Shown here one piece after another: positions 18,763 to 26,801 of a stretch of 64,000 bases of DNA. Every line of letters begins with the position of its first letter. Positions within the stretch are counted from its first letter, which is position 1. Location: assembly GCA_910589125.1 (NCBI GenBank), contig CAJURX010000012.1, forward strand, positions 1 through 64,000, read 5' to 3'. The notes under the pieces were generated by a model. The model saw nothing but the letters and a program-made list of their open reading frames with translations, was not told the origin of the DNA and made no database searches. The DNA is from an uncultured Eggerthellaceae bacterium. Its GTDB lineage: Bacteria; Actinomycetota; Coriobacteriia; Coriobacteriales; Eggerthellaceae. The position numbers and the translations under genes are program-made.

Positions 18763-19299
18763 CTACAGTGGTTTGACCACTACGTGCCTATTCGGTCCTT
18801 CACCCTCAGATTCTGTTTCAACCTTCGGGTCATCCTTCAATGCGATATGAACAAGACGACGCTCATAAGGAGTCATTGGACGCATCGCGATATCTCTATC
18901 TTGAGAAACAGCTTTACGAGCAGTTGACTTCGCAATGCTCTCGATCTTCTCTCGCTGGCGATTCTTATATCCCTCAACGTCAATAACTACAGGATATCGA
19001 AAGCCAAGCTTCTTGAAATTGATAGTAGACACGATGAATTGCAATGCATCAAGAGTTCTTCCGTATCTTCCAATGAGAACCCCAAGGTCATCGCCGGTGA
19101 TATCAAGGATGAGCTCATCCTCGTCGCCCTCATACTCATCGATGGTCACTTCACCTACATCGAAATATGAGAGGATGCCCTGAATGGTCTCTATGGATAC
19201 ATCTGCTATCTCATCAAGATCGTATTCATTACCATTACCCAGGCTCTCATCCTGAGCAACCTCGATCTCTTCCTCAGATTCGATGATATTCTCATTCAT
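18763..19299 (-). CDS. jag: RNA-binding protein KhpB/Jag (KH-R3H)
   Basis: This RNA-binding protein of 178 residues is linked in other Gram-positives to cell elongation and division. A KH-type segment is visible at ITGDDLGVLIGRYGRTLDALQ (GxxG = GRYG), and an R3H domain at KAVSQDRDIAMRPMTPYERR. The start at 19299 (MNENIIESEEE) is favoured by GGAGGG six bases upstream. The N-terminal Jag_N domain of longer homologues is absent and replaced by an acidic segment. It lies downstream of yidC in the conserved rpmH-rnpA-yidD-yidC-jag block. Confidence 0.92.
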   Translation of the reverse strand: MNENIIESEEEIEVAQDESLGNGNEYDLDEIADVSIETIQGILSYFDVGEVTIDEYEGDEDELILDITGDDLGVLIGRYGRTLDALQFIVSTINFKKLGFRYPVVIDVEGYKNRQREKIESIAKSTARKAVSQDRDIAMRPMTPYERRLVHIALKDDPKVETESEGEGPNRHVVVKPL

Positions 19300-19334
19300 G
19301 ATCACCCTCCATGATCTACGAGATAGACCATGCA

Positions 19335-19350
19335 TGTTTCACGTGAAACA
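19335..19350. promoter_or_regulatory. parS site
   Basis: Perfect TGTTTCACGTGAAACA within an extended palindrome (GCATG flanks), located in the short gap between yidC and jag. Confidence 0.95.
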
Positions 19351-19365
19351 TGCCTCTGATATAGA

Positions 19366-20142
19366 TTAATGCTTCTTAGTAGGACGCTTCTTCTTCTCTT
19401 TGCGAACCACATCAACCTCAACTGGCTTGATCTCTAGAGCCTTCGCTGCTTCCTCTTCGGCATCTTGGCGACGACAGCGCTTGAGCGTGAATTGATTCTG
19501 AGCAATGCCGATCAATGAAGACACGCCCCAGAAGAGAAGAACACCTGCAGGTGAGCTCCAAGAGATCCAAAGCATGAATATGCTCATCACCACAGCCATG
19601 ATCATCGTCTGGTTGCGTGTCTTGCTATCCTTGTTCTTCAATTGTTGTTGGATCATCGGGAAGAACGTGGCGCCCGCGAAGATGAGCATCAAGAGCAGAT
19701 AGGGAACAAATGTTCCAATTCCCTGGCCGAGCGCTCCTGATGGCGTTTCAGTGAGGTTGGGAACGAGGTTATAGAAGGAGAAGTTCTGCACTTCTGCTCT
19801 GCCACCCATTTCCCTGAGAACTTGGAACAGCGCGATGAAGATGGGCATCTGCAACAACATGGGCAGACATCCAGCGATGGGATTGAACTTCGCTTCTGCA
19901 TACAGCTTCTGCGTCTCTTGTCCTATCCTCACCTGATCCCCAGCATATTTCTCCTGGAGCCTCTGTATCTGAGGTTGGATCTTCTGCATCTTGTAATTCG
20001 ACTTCGCCTGCTTATGCATGAGCGGTGCGACCAAGATACGGAAGATGACCGTGATGATGATGATAGCGAGACCCCAATCACCAACCATCCCATAGAAGAA
20101 GTTGATGACCTGGAAGATCCAGTCTTTAAATACATCCCACAT
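19366..20142 (-). CDS. yidC: Membrane protein insertase YidC
   Basis: The 258-residue YidC/Oxa1/Alb3 insertase inserts and folds membrane proteins with or without Sec. It has the short Gram-positive architecture: TM (FFYGMVGDWGLAIIIITVIFR), the cytoplasmic coiled-coil hairpin (HKQAKSNYKMQKIQPQIQRL) and the hydrophobic-groove Arg (IFR). TMs follow at PMLLQMPIFIALFQVL, FVPYLLLMLIFAGATFF and MAVVMSIFMLWIS. The C-terminal tail is basic (KKRPTKKH). No lipobox is seen, unlike Bacillus SpoIIIJ. The ATG overlaps the yidD stop (TAATG). Confidence 0.95.
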   Translation of the reverse strand: MWDVFKDWIFQVINFFYGMVGDWGLAIIIITVIFRILVAPLMHKQAKSNYKMQKIQPQIQRLQEKYAGDQVRIGQETQKLYAEAKFNPIAGCLPMLLQMPIFIALFQVLREMGGRAEVQNFSFYNLVPNLTETPSGALGQGIGTFVPYLLLMLIFAGATFFPMIQQQLKNKDSKTRNQTMIMAVVMSIFMLWISWSSPAGVLLFWGVSSLIGIAQNQFTLKRCRRQDAEEEAAKALEIKPVEVDVVRKEKKKRPTKKH

Positions 20143-20447
20143 TATGAATCCATCTCTTCTTTGTTCTGCTCCTTACGATAGACCTCAGGTACGGGATCAT
20201 ATCCATAAGGACCGCCAGGGCGACATCTGAGGATCCTCTTCGTTGTAAGAAGAATACCCTTGCAGAAGCCAAAGTGCTTGAAAGCCTTGAGCCCATACTC
20301 CGAACATGTCGGCACGAACCTGCAGCTTGAGGGCAACAGAGGTGAGATGAGCATCCGATAGAGCATGATCAGGCCGATAGCCACATACGTTGGGATGACC
20401 CCTATGTACGCGATGATCGATCTGCGTCTATCTGGGTGCTCGTCCAT
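20142..20447 (-). CDS. yidD: Membrane protein insertion efficiency factor YidD
   Basis: The 101-residue protein has the signature YRMLISPLLPSSCRFVPTCSEYGLKAFKHFG and CRPGGPYGYDPVP, split here only for reading. An N-terminal amphipathic or hydrophobic helix associates it with the membrane near YidC. It overlaps rnpA by 20 bases and yidC by one base, so the three genes are translationally coupled. Confidence 0.95.
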   Translation of the reverse strand: MDEHPDRRRSIIAYIGVIPTYVAIGLIMLYRMLISPLLPSSCRFVPTCSEYGLKAFKHFGFCKGILLTTKRILRCRPGGPYGYDPVPEVYRKEQNKEEMDS

Positions 20448-20772
20448 GAATGTTCTTCAAGGTCTTATCGCACGCTGAGAGCACTTTACTATAAGATTCC
20501 CTGAGAATCGGGGATCTTGCGACAAATAGGATGTCGTAAGCCTTCCATTCACCGTCAAGCGCCCTGTATATCTCTCTCAACCTACGTTTCGCCGCATTCC
20601 TCCATACAGCATTCCCATTCTTCTTCCCTGCAATAAAAGCAACACGACCATGTAGGTCGTGTTCGCTTTCAGGAATCTTGTCACAAGCGATGAATGTGAC
20701 GAATCTGTTGGATGAACGCACTCCCTTGGAGAAGATATCGGATATCTCCTCACTGGATTTGATGACGTTCAA
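20428..20772 (-). CDS. rnpA: Ribonuclease P protein component
   Basis: This protein subunit of RNase P processes the 5' ends of tRNAs. The RNR motif is in NAVWRNAAKRRLREIYR, and IAGKKNG is typical. A TTG start at 20772 gives 114 residues and a normal N-terminus (LNVIKSSEEISDIFSKG). GTG codons up to 20841 would extend into rpmH with non-homologous sequence. No clear ribosome site precedes the TTG, so translational coupling to rpmH is likely. Confidence 0.88.
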   Translation of the reverse strand: MNVIKSSEEISDIFSKGVRSSNRFVTFIACDKIPESEHDLHGRVAFIAGKKNGNAVWRNAAKRRLREIYRALDGEWKAYDILFVARSPILRESYSKVLSACDKTLKNIHGRAPR

Positions 20773-20782
20773 GAGCAGCGAG

Positions 20783-20917
20783 CTACACGCAGAGACGCTT
20801 GCGTCCCTTTGCACGCCTACGAGCAAGAACTGCACGACCACCCTTAGTGGACATGCGAGCTCGGAAACCGTGGCACTTAGCGCGCTTGCGCTTATTTGGT
20901 TGATATGTACGCTTCAT
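20783..20917 (-). CDS. rpmH: 50S ribosomal protein L34
   Basis: A 44-residue basic protein read directly from the minus strand: MKRTYQPNKRKRAKCHGFRA, then MSTKGGRAVLARRRAKGRKR and LCV. This is the canonical L34 sequence. AAGGA lies nine bases before the ATG. It is the first gene of the rpmH-rnpA-yidD-yidC-jag operon. Confidence 0.97.
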   Translation of the reverse strand: MKRTYQPNKRKRAKCHGFRARMSTKGGRAVLARRRAKGRKRLCV

Positions 20918-20958
20918 CAGTAAATCCTTCTTCTAGAAATAGAGGCAAGTGACTCGAA

Positions 20959-20986
20959 AGTATATATCAGAGAAACCGCATGTCAA
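20959..20986 (-). promoter_or_regulatory. rpmH operon promoter
   Basis: A perfect -35 TTGACA (20986-20981), 16-bp spacer and -10 TATACT (20964-20959) lie about 40 bases ahead of the rpmH start. It is the best sigma-70-type promoter in the window. Confidence 0.8.
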
Positions 20987-21235
20987 TGGGTAATCTTCTC
21001 ATGGAAAGGCCAAGGGATATCTTCTGGGGAGACAAAAGATAAGGTTCTAATGGATAGTGATAGTAATAAGGAATGTGGAAATAGGGAAAAGGGAAGATCT
21101 ACCTGTTAGAAATAGAGATATCAGGATCGAGAACCCGTTGAAAATCTGTACGTCGGATCAACAGGCAAGGATGTATGGATCGCAATCGTCAACCATGCAT
21201 GCATAGGCTCTCAATACGGTTATCAACATATGCAT
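20987..21235. other. rpmH-dnaA gap with a DnaA-box-like site
   Basis: This AT-rich, non-coding stretch lies between dnaA (upstream on the minus strand) and rpmH. It contains TTATCAACA at 21220-21228 and TGTGGAAA near 21073, both like DnaA boxes, plus an ATGCATGCAT palindrome. It is a weaker origin candidate than 23733-24444. Confidence 0.45.
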
Positions 21236-22768
21236 CTACAGGTTCTTGATCATCTTCTTCAAGAACTCTACTTCTTCTTGCACATTCCTGTTCTCAAGGA
21301 GCATGTTCTCTATCTTTCCTACTGAATGCATGACCGTTGAGTGGTCCTTATTGAAAGCGTTGCCGATGCTCTCATATGGTACGTCGAGGAATTGCCTGCA
21401 AAGATACATGGCGATCTGACGTGGGAACACTACTTCTCGAGCGCGTGAGGAACCAACAAGGTCGCTCAGCTTGATCTTGTAGTAATCAACGACCTGCTTT
21501 TGGATATCGTCAATGGTGAGGTTATTCGCGGAGATTCCCATGAAGTGATCCTCGAGGACTGAGCTCACTTCGCTGATGGAGACCGTTTCCTTATGAGAGA
21601 GGTTCATGTGATAGATGATGATGGTGACCGCACCCTTGAGCTCTCGGATATTGGAACCTGAATTCTCTGCGATATACGCCTGCACATCCTCAGGGATGAA
21701 GAGCGATTCATTGCCCTGCATCGTCTTGTATTCATTTATATAGCTCTTCACGATCGCGATCTTGGTTTCGACCTCAGGCGGCTGGATATCCACCGTGCCC
21801 CCTTGCATGAAGCGGGAGCGATACCGTTCCTCTATATCGATATGCTTAGGGGCCCGGTCAGCGGAAAGGATGATCTGCTTGCCTTGGCTGACGAGCTTAT
21901 TGAAGATCTGGAAGACGATATCCAAGGTCTGGACCTTTCCTTGAAGGTACTGGATATCATCCACGAGGAGCACATCAGCCATCTCGTAATGGGTCTTGAA
22001 GTTCTTATAGCTGGATTTCTCTCGATCATGTTGCGCTGCTGCATCGGTGTATTCGCTGATGAGCTCTTCTGAATCCACATATATGGTCGTGAGGTCAGGG
22101 CGCGTGCGATTCACGTAATTCTGGATCGCACGCATCAGATGGGTCTTCCCCAATCCGCTCTTACCGTAGATGAAGAGAGGATTGAGGGGGGTATTACCAG
22201 GTAGCTCTGCAACTTGGATGGCCATGGAATAGGCCATGCGATTGGATTCGCCGATCACGAAGTTCTCAAATGTGAAGCTACAGAGCGCAGCGTCCGGGCT
22301 CATCAAGGATGCGTCCATATCCTTCTCTGAAGCATCGCTGCTTGCTTGATGAGAGGGAGCATGTGAGATGAACTCAGGCACTTGGAATCGCTCAAGATGC
22401 TCCTCATCGGAGGAAGTAACTTGTGGTATCTGCTCAGCATCTTGATATCTGCTTGGCGCGGGAGCCGGGGAAACAGCCACCTCCACTGGCGGGATGACTT
22501 GCTCACCGCTGTCATCTATCTCGATCATGACATTGAAGGGCATCTGGTAGATATCCTCGAGGGCGCGAAGGATGACACCCGAGAAGTTCTTCTCTGCCCA
22601 CGTCTTCATGAAGCTGTTCTCAGTGGTGAGGAGCAGGAAGCCATCGCTGATGGCTTGTGGTTGTATGCGGGTCAAGAGCGCATTGAATTGCGAGTGGTTC
22701 ACATCGGGGTATGATGAGATCTTCGTGCAGACCTCGTTCCATTTTTGATTGAGCTCAGGAACTGACAT
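21236..22768 (-). CDS. dnaA: Chromosomal replication initiator DnaA
   Basis: The 510-residue initiator binds DnaA boxes and melts oriC. Domain I occupies about residues 1-90 and is followed by a low-complexity linker (about 95-160). The AAA+ domain has Walker A YGKSGLGKTH (201-210) and Walker B VLLVDDIQ (266-273). Domain IV carries the signature DVPYESIGNAF and DHSTVMHSVGKIE. The start is preceded by GGAAGGGACATC. The gene points left, away from dnaN, which is unusual: dnaA-dnaN are normally co-directional. The GHKL/wHTH gene lies immediately upstream on the same strand. Confidence 0.97.
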   Translation of the reverse strand: MSVPELNQKWNEVCTKISSYPDVNHSQFNALLTRIQPQAISDGFLLLTTENSFMKTWAEKNFSGVILRALEDIYQMPFNVMIEIDDSGEQVIPPVEVAVSPAPAPSRYQDAEQIPQVTSSDEEHLERFQVPEFISHAPSHQASSDASEKDMDASLMSPDAALCSFTFENFVIGESNRMAYSMAIQVAELPGNTPLNPLFIYGKSGLGKTHLMRAIQNYVNRTRPDLTTIYVDSEELISEYTDAAAQHDREKSSYKNFKTHYEMADVLLVDDIQYLQGKVQTLDIVFQIFNKLVSQGKQIILSADRAPKHIDIEERYRSRFMQGGTVDIQPPEVETKIAIVKSYINEYKTMQGNESLFIPEDVQAYIAENSGSNIRELKGAVTIIIYHMNLSHKETVSISEVSSVLEDHFMGISANNLTIDDIQKQVVDYYKIKLSDLVGSSRAREVVFPRQIAMYLCRQFLDVPYESIGNAFNKDHSTVMHSVGKIENMLLENRNVQEEVEFLKKMIKNL

Positions 22769-22877
22769 GATGTCCCTTCCTCGATGCGTGGATGACTATC
22801 GTGGGATAGATGAGTTTTGCACGATTGTAAGGGTTTTCCACAATGATATCTCATTGAATTTGCCGGATCAGATGATC

Positions 22878-23732
22878 CTAGAGTCGTCTCACGAGATCCT
22901 CTCCCAATGAGGTCAGCGTGTATTTCTTCCCGACTTGTGTGATGATCCCAAGGTCGCGCAGCTTCTTGAGCTCATTGAACATGCTGCCATTCGGGATATT
23001 GGTAGCGGTAGCGAGGTCCTTGATTCCCCAGATGTTCTCCGTTTTGAACAAGGGAAGGAAATCAAGGGCACGTCGAGAGAGCGTAGGTATCAACATATCT
23101 GCACTCGGATGTGAAGGCTGAGCATGGTTCGGTTGGATGTTAGCGTTTTGCTGTGGTTGCATCTCGCGCATCATATCCTCGTATGAGGGTTGTGGGGCAT
23201 GTTCCATGACGCTGATGGTCACGACTGCACCTGAGTCAAGGTTATCCTCTATCTTGATGGTGCCATTCTTCGTCTCGAGATACTCCTTGACGATAGGGAG
23301 ACCTGATCCGACTCCATGGATATATTGCTTCATCTCTTGCGTTGCAGAAGAGAAGCCGGGGAGCTGCGCTTTCTCCTTATCGATGATCCCTGGGCCTTGA
23401 TCGGTGAAGCGGATCGTCTTCCCTTCGTCGAAGATAGAGACGACCATCTCGCTGAATCGTGCATGTATGAAATTCTCCGTCACTTGCAAGATGACCGTGA
23501 AGGGGATGGATCCCCCCGCATTCTTCGCTTCACCGTATATCGTAGAGGCAAGCGATCCGATGAATTCCCGCGTGGTATTCGGTTGGATATCTATGAGGCG
23601 CGGAGAGCTGAGCAAGTCGTCATATACTGCGATGCGCGCGGGGTTGCTCACATATGACAAGGTGGACCGAACACCCGTTTCGTTCGTGCTATCCGGGATA
23701 TGCCCCTCTATATATGTGAATTCTTCAGCCAT
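22878..23732 (-). CDS. GHKL-type ATPase fused to a C-terminal winged-helix domain
   Basis: The 284-residue protein has a histidine-kinase-like ATPase fold without a phospho-acceptor domain: N box VTENFIHARF (N87), G1 box DQGPGI (111-116) and G2 box GVGSGLPIVKEYL (from 140). A Pro/Gln-rich linker (about 170-210) leads to a helix-turn-helix module (LATATNIPNGSMFNELKKLRDLG, about 240-265). The layout resembles anti-sigma-factor kinases or the sensor half of a one-component regulator. It lies between dnaA and the presumed oriC and is transcribed toward dnaA, so a role in controlling dnaA or replication start is possible but unproven. GAGGAACTAG precedes the ATG. Confidence 0.8.
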   Translation of the reverse strand: MAEEFTYIEGHIPDSTNETGVRSTLSYVSNPARIAVYDDLLSSPRLIDIQPNTTREFIGSLASTIYGEAKNAGGSIPFTVILQVTENFIHARFSEMVVSIFDEGKTIRFTDQGPGIIDKEKAQLPGFSSATQEMKQYIHGVGSGLPIVKEYLETKNGTIKIEDNLDSGAVVTISVMEHAPQPSYEDMMREMQPQQNANIQPNHAQPSHPSADMLIPTLSRRALDFLPLFKTENIWGIKDLATATNIPNGSMFNELKKLRDLGIITQVGKKYTLTSLGEDLVRRL

Positions 23733-24444
23733 CTAGTTCCTCAGAGATCGAATCCATGGATACGGTACCTGAATAATGACCAACGTTGTTCAGGAATAAT
23801 GAAACTGACTGGAATTTTCAGAGTTATCAACAAATTATTCAGAAAATGTGGAAAAAGATGAACACGAATGAAATCTTTCTAGTGGAATAGGTTCAAGTCA
23901 GTGAAAAACATTCTAATATTATTGTTGACTTTTGAAGATAGTAAGCGATTCCCTGATAGAGAGCTTGAGTTCTCATAGAGGCCAACTCGATGTGATCATC
24001 TCTAGATACGTTACATAGAACAGATATTCGATATTCGATAAAGATGAAACAAGTGCCAGTTCAAATGCTATATCCAATGCATCAAGATAGTCATCATCAC
24101 AGGAAATTCACAATAGGATTCATGGGTTTGAAATCGGTTTTCCAAGCATAAAAGGCCATTTTCTTACCTTGAGAAACATTGAGTTCACGCTTATTCACAT
24201 TTTCCACTAGACACGTGATCAAGTGAGTGGAAAAGCATTGGTGAGATGATGGGTTTCACGCGATTTTCAAAGCATTGAAAAAGAGATTTCAATGATGAAC
24301 GAAAAAGTGAATATTCATGAATCGAAGAGATGAAAGCGTGAAAACAAGACAGCGCCCTTGATGATATGGTCAATGCTCGATGGTTCCCGAAGAAGAGCGG
24401 CCCCTATCGTATAATCCTCAAAGGCTTTAGATAGGAAGGCTCAT
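23733..24444. other. Candidate origin of replication (oriC)
   Basis: This 712-bp AT-rich region has no convincing gene and lies between the divergent GHKL/dnaA side and dnaN. DnaA-box-like nonamers are TTATCAACA (23824-23832), TTATTCACA (24191-24199) and reverse-strand TTTTCCACA (23855-23847). An AT-rich stretch (about 23900-23940, ATTCTAATATTATTGTTGAC) could be the unwinding element. The gene-strand polarity of the whole window changes here. The 60-codon minus frame at 24191-24373 looks random. Confidence 0.65.
24410..24415 (+). promoter_or_regulatory. dnaN -10 element
   Basis: TATAAT about 30 bases upstream of the dnaN ATG, with a GGAAGG ribosome site between. The -35 region is not clear. 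Confidence 0.5.
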
Positions 24445-25542
24445 ATGAGATTCAGCATCAATAAGGTTGAACTGCAAAATGCGCTCGGCGTTGTGATGAA
24501 GGGTATCTCGACTCGTTCGACATTGCCTATATTATCTGGGGTCTACATCGATGCAAAAGTGGATACGGTCACCTTGCAATCAACCGATCTTGAGCTGTCT
24601 GTTCAGATAAGCGTGCCAGCCCTCATCGAAGAGGGTGGCAAGACCGTCGTCCCTGGAAAGCTCTTCTCTGATGTCATCAGGAGCCTTCCGGATGCTGCGG
24701 TCCATGTTGATGTATCCGAGTCGGATGCGAAGATCACCTGCGATACATCCACATTCTCTCTCCGTGCTCTGAATCCTGAAGATTTCCCTGGATTCCCTTC
24801 GGTGGCAACGGATCAGAGCATCACCGTTCCCTTCAAGGTGTTCGCCGGGATGGTGAAGAAGGTTTCGCGGGTAGTGTCGAAGGATGAGAGCCGTGCGATC
24901 CTCACAGGTGCGCTCATCGAGCTAGAGGATTCAAAGCTCAGGATGGTCGCGACGGACTCATATAGGCTCGCGTTGGCAACCTCGAAGATAGAAGGGAACA
25001 CTGCTGAGGATTTCCAGGCTGTCATAGCAGGCAACTTCTTGAATGATGTGTGCGGAGTCATCAACACTGAAGCGGATGTGACCCTTGCGCTATCAGAGAA
25101 CCAGATCGTGATCACCTGTGATCAGACGATATTCATCAATCGTCGGATCGAGGGGAATTATCCGAACTATCGGCAACTGCTCCCCACTGATTACAACACA
25201 CGGGCGACCATCGATCTCAAGACGCTCACCGCAAGCGTCAAGAGAGCAGCGATCTTGAGCTCTTCATCTGCACCTATGCGATTCGATGTGAACAACACGA
25301 CGCAGACCCTGCAGATATTCGTCAATTCCACCGAGGTCGGTTCAGTGCAGGAGACGATCTCTTGTGAGACTGTCGGTGATGATGTGGAGATAGCATTCAA
25401 TTCCTCATATGTGAGCGATGGGCTTTCTGTCATGCATGGAGAGAAGATATTCTTCGACACGCAATCGAGCATGAAGCCGGGAATCCTGCGCACGACAGAT
25501 GAAGAGGAGTTCTTGTATCTCATCATGCCTGTTCGCATCTGA
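24445..25542 (+). CDS. dnaN: DNA polymerase III subunit beta (sliding clamp)
   Basis: The 365-residue clamp encircles DNA and tethers the replicative polymerase. It has three homologous domains: MRFSINKVELQNALGVVMKG opens domain 1, LSRVV-type VKKVSRVVSKDESRAIL opens domain 2, and the C-terminus EFLYLIMPVRI is the canonical MPxR/L end. AGGAAGG lies before the ATG. It is the first gene of dnaN-recF-gyrB-gyrA. Confidence 0.97.
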   Translation: MRFSINKVELQNALGVVMKGISTRSTLPILSGVYIDAKVDTVTLQSTDLELSVQISVPALIEEGGKTVVPGKLFSDVIRSLPDAAVHVDVSESDAKITCDTSTFSLRALNPEDFPGFPSVATDQSITVPFKVFAGMVKKVSRVVSKDESRAILTGALIELEDSKLRMVATDSYRLALATSKIEGNTAEDFQAVIAGNFLNDVCGVINTEADVTLALSENQIVITCDQTIFINRRIEGNYPNYRQLLPTDYNTRATIDLKTLTASVKRAAILSSSSAPMRFDVNNTTQTLQIFVNSTEVGSVQETISCETVGDDVEIAFNSSYVSDGLSVMHGEKIFFDTQSSMKPGILRTTDEEEFLYLIMPVRI

Positions 25543-25582
25543 TGATCTCATGATGATATCGATGCATGAGGCAAGATGAACA

Positions 25583-26653
25583 TTGTCACTTAGGATACGA
25601 GATATCTCCCTCACGAATTTCAGGTCGTATGACAGATTCACCATCGAAGGACTTGAGGATCTCACGATATTCTTCGGGCCGAATGCGATAGGAAAGACGA
25701 ACATCATCGAAGCGATCCAGCTCTTGACCGCTCTGACCTCATTTCGCAAGGCAACAAGTCATGAGCTCGTGAAGCAAGGGAAGCAGGAAGCATCCATCTC
25801 AGCGAAGATCACTGATGGGAATAGGCTTCTGGATATCGACCTCCTCTTCATGGAGGGGAAGCGAAGATATCAACTGAATGGCAAAGGGCGTTCGATCAAG
25901 AGCCTCAAAGGATTGATCCCCTCCATCTCCTTTTCTCCTGAGGATCTCAGCCTGGTCAAAGGGTCGGATTCGCATCGGCGGCAAGAAGTGGACCTCATCG
26001 GCTCCCAAGTGAATGCGAATTACTATCAGATCATGAGAGATTTCGAGAAGATCCTCAAGCATAGGAATAAGCTGTTGAAAGAAGAGGCGTCAGAGAGCTT
26101 GCTCGATTCTTTGACGGATATATTCGACACTGTTGGCACGCAATTGGCGGCATATCGCAAAGCGCTCCTCGGACGAATGACACCCTTCATCGTGGATGCG
26201 TATGCGAATATCTCGAACGGTGAACGTTTAGAAGTCATATACGCATCCTCATGGGAAGAGGGGACAGGGCTCAGCGAGCAGCTATCAGCGTCTCGTGCCC
26301 AGGAGCGTGCTCGCAAGGTGACCCTCATCGGTCCGCATCGAGACCATATCATCTTCAAGATAGATGATATGGATGCCATATCCTTTGCGAGCCAAGGGCA
26401 ACAGCGGAGCATCGTGCTTGCCGTGAAGATGGCTGAGGTCAAGCTGATAGAGGAGATGCTGGACCAGAAGCCCATCCTTCTCCTGGATGATGTCATGAGC
26501 GAATTGGATTCTGCTCGCCGCGATGCGATGGTCAAGAAGCTCTTACCGCAGACCCAGACATTCATCACGACTGCGAACCTTGATTATTTCGATGAAGAAA
26601 TGATCAAAAATGCGCGGATTATAGACATCAAAAAAGAATACTTGGGTACTTAG
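25583..26653 (+). CDS. recF: DNA replication and repair protein RecF
   Basis: This SMC-like ATPase of 356 residues loads RecA at gapped DNA. Walker A is FFGPNAIGKTNIIEAI, the signature region is FASQGQQRSIVLAVKMAE, and Walker B is PILLLDDVMSELD. The start is TTG at 25583 (LRIRDISLTNFRSY), 40 bases after dnaN; no ATG is available without losing the N-terminal strand. The DUF721 gene that often follows recF in Actinobacteria is absent. Confidence 0.95.
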   Translation: MSLRIRDISLTNFRSYDRFTIEGLEDLTIFFGPNAIGKTNIIEAIQLLTALTSFRKATSHELVKQGKQEASISAKITDGNRLLDIDLLFMEGKRRYQLNGKGRSIKSLKGLIPSISFSPEDLSLVKGSDSHRRQEVDLIGSQVNANYYQIMRDFEKILKHRNKLLKEEASESLLDSLTDIFDTVGTQLAAYRKALLGRMTPFIVDAYANISNGERLEVIYASSWEEGTGLSEQLSASRAQERARKVTLIGPHRDHIIFKIDDMDAISFASQGQQRSIVLAVKMAEVKLIEEMLDQKPILLLDDVMSELDSARRDAMVKKLLPQTQTFITTANLDYFDEEMIKNARIIDIKKEYLGT

Positions 26654-26801
26654 TCGATAAAAGAGGAAACAGCGGCTCAAATCGGCTCATATTCCGCCAT
26701 TTGAGGTACCTGTATGTGAAAAAGCGTATATCTGTATGATAAAATCATAACTTCTATATTAGAAAGCCCAGTTCAAAGCATATTTCCAGCAAGGGGGTTC
26801 T

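Noticed and set aside
24191..24373. 60-codon minus-strand frame in the putative oriC
   Set aside because: AT-rich sequence with random-looking translation and no ribosome site; origin features fit better.
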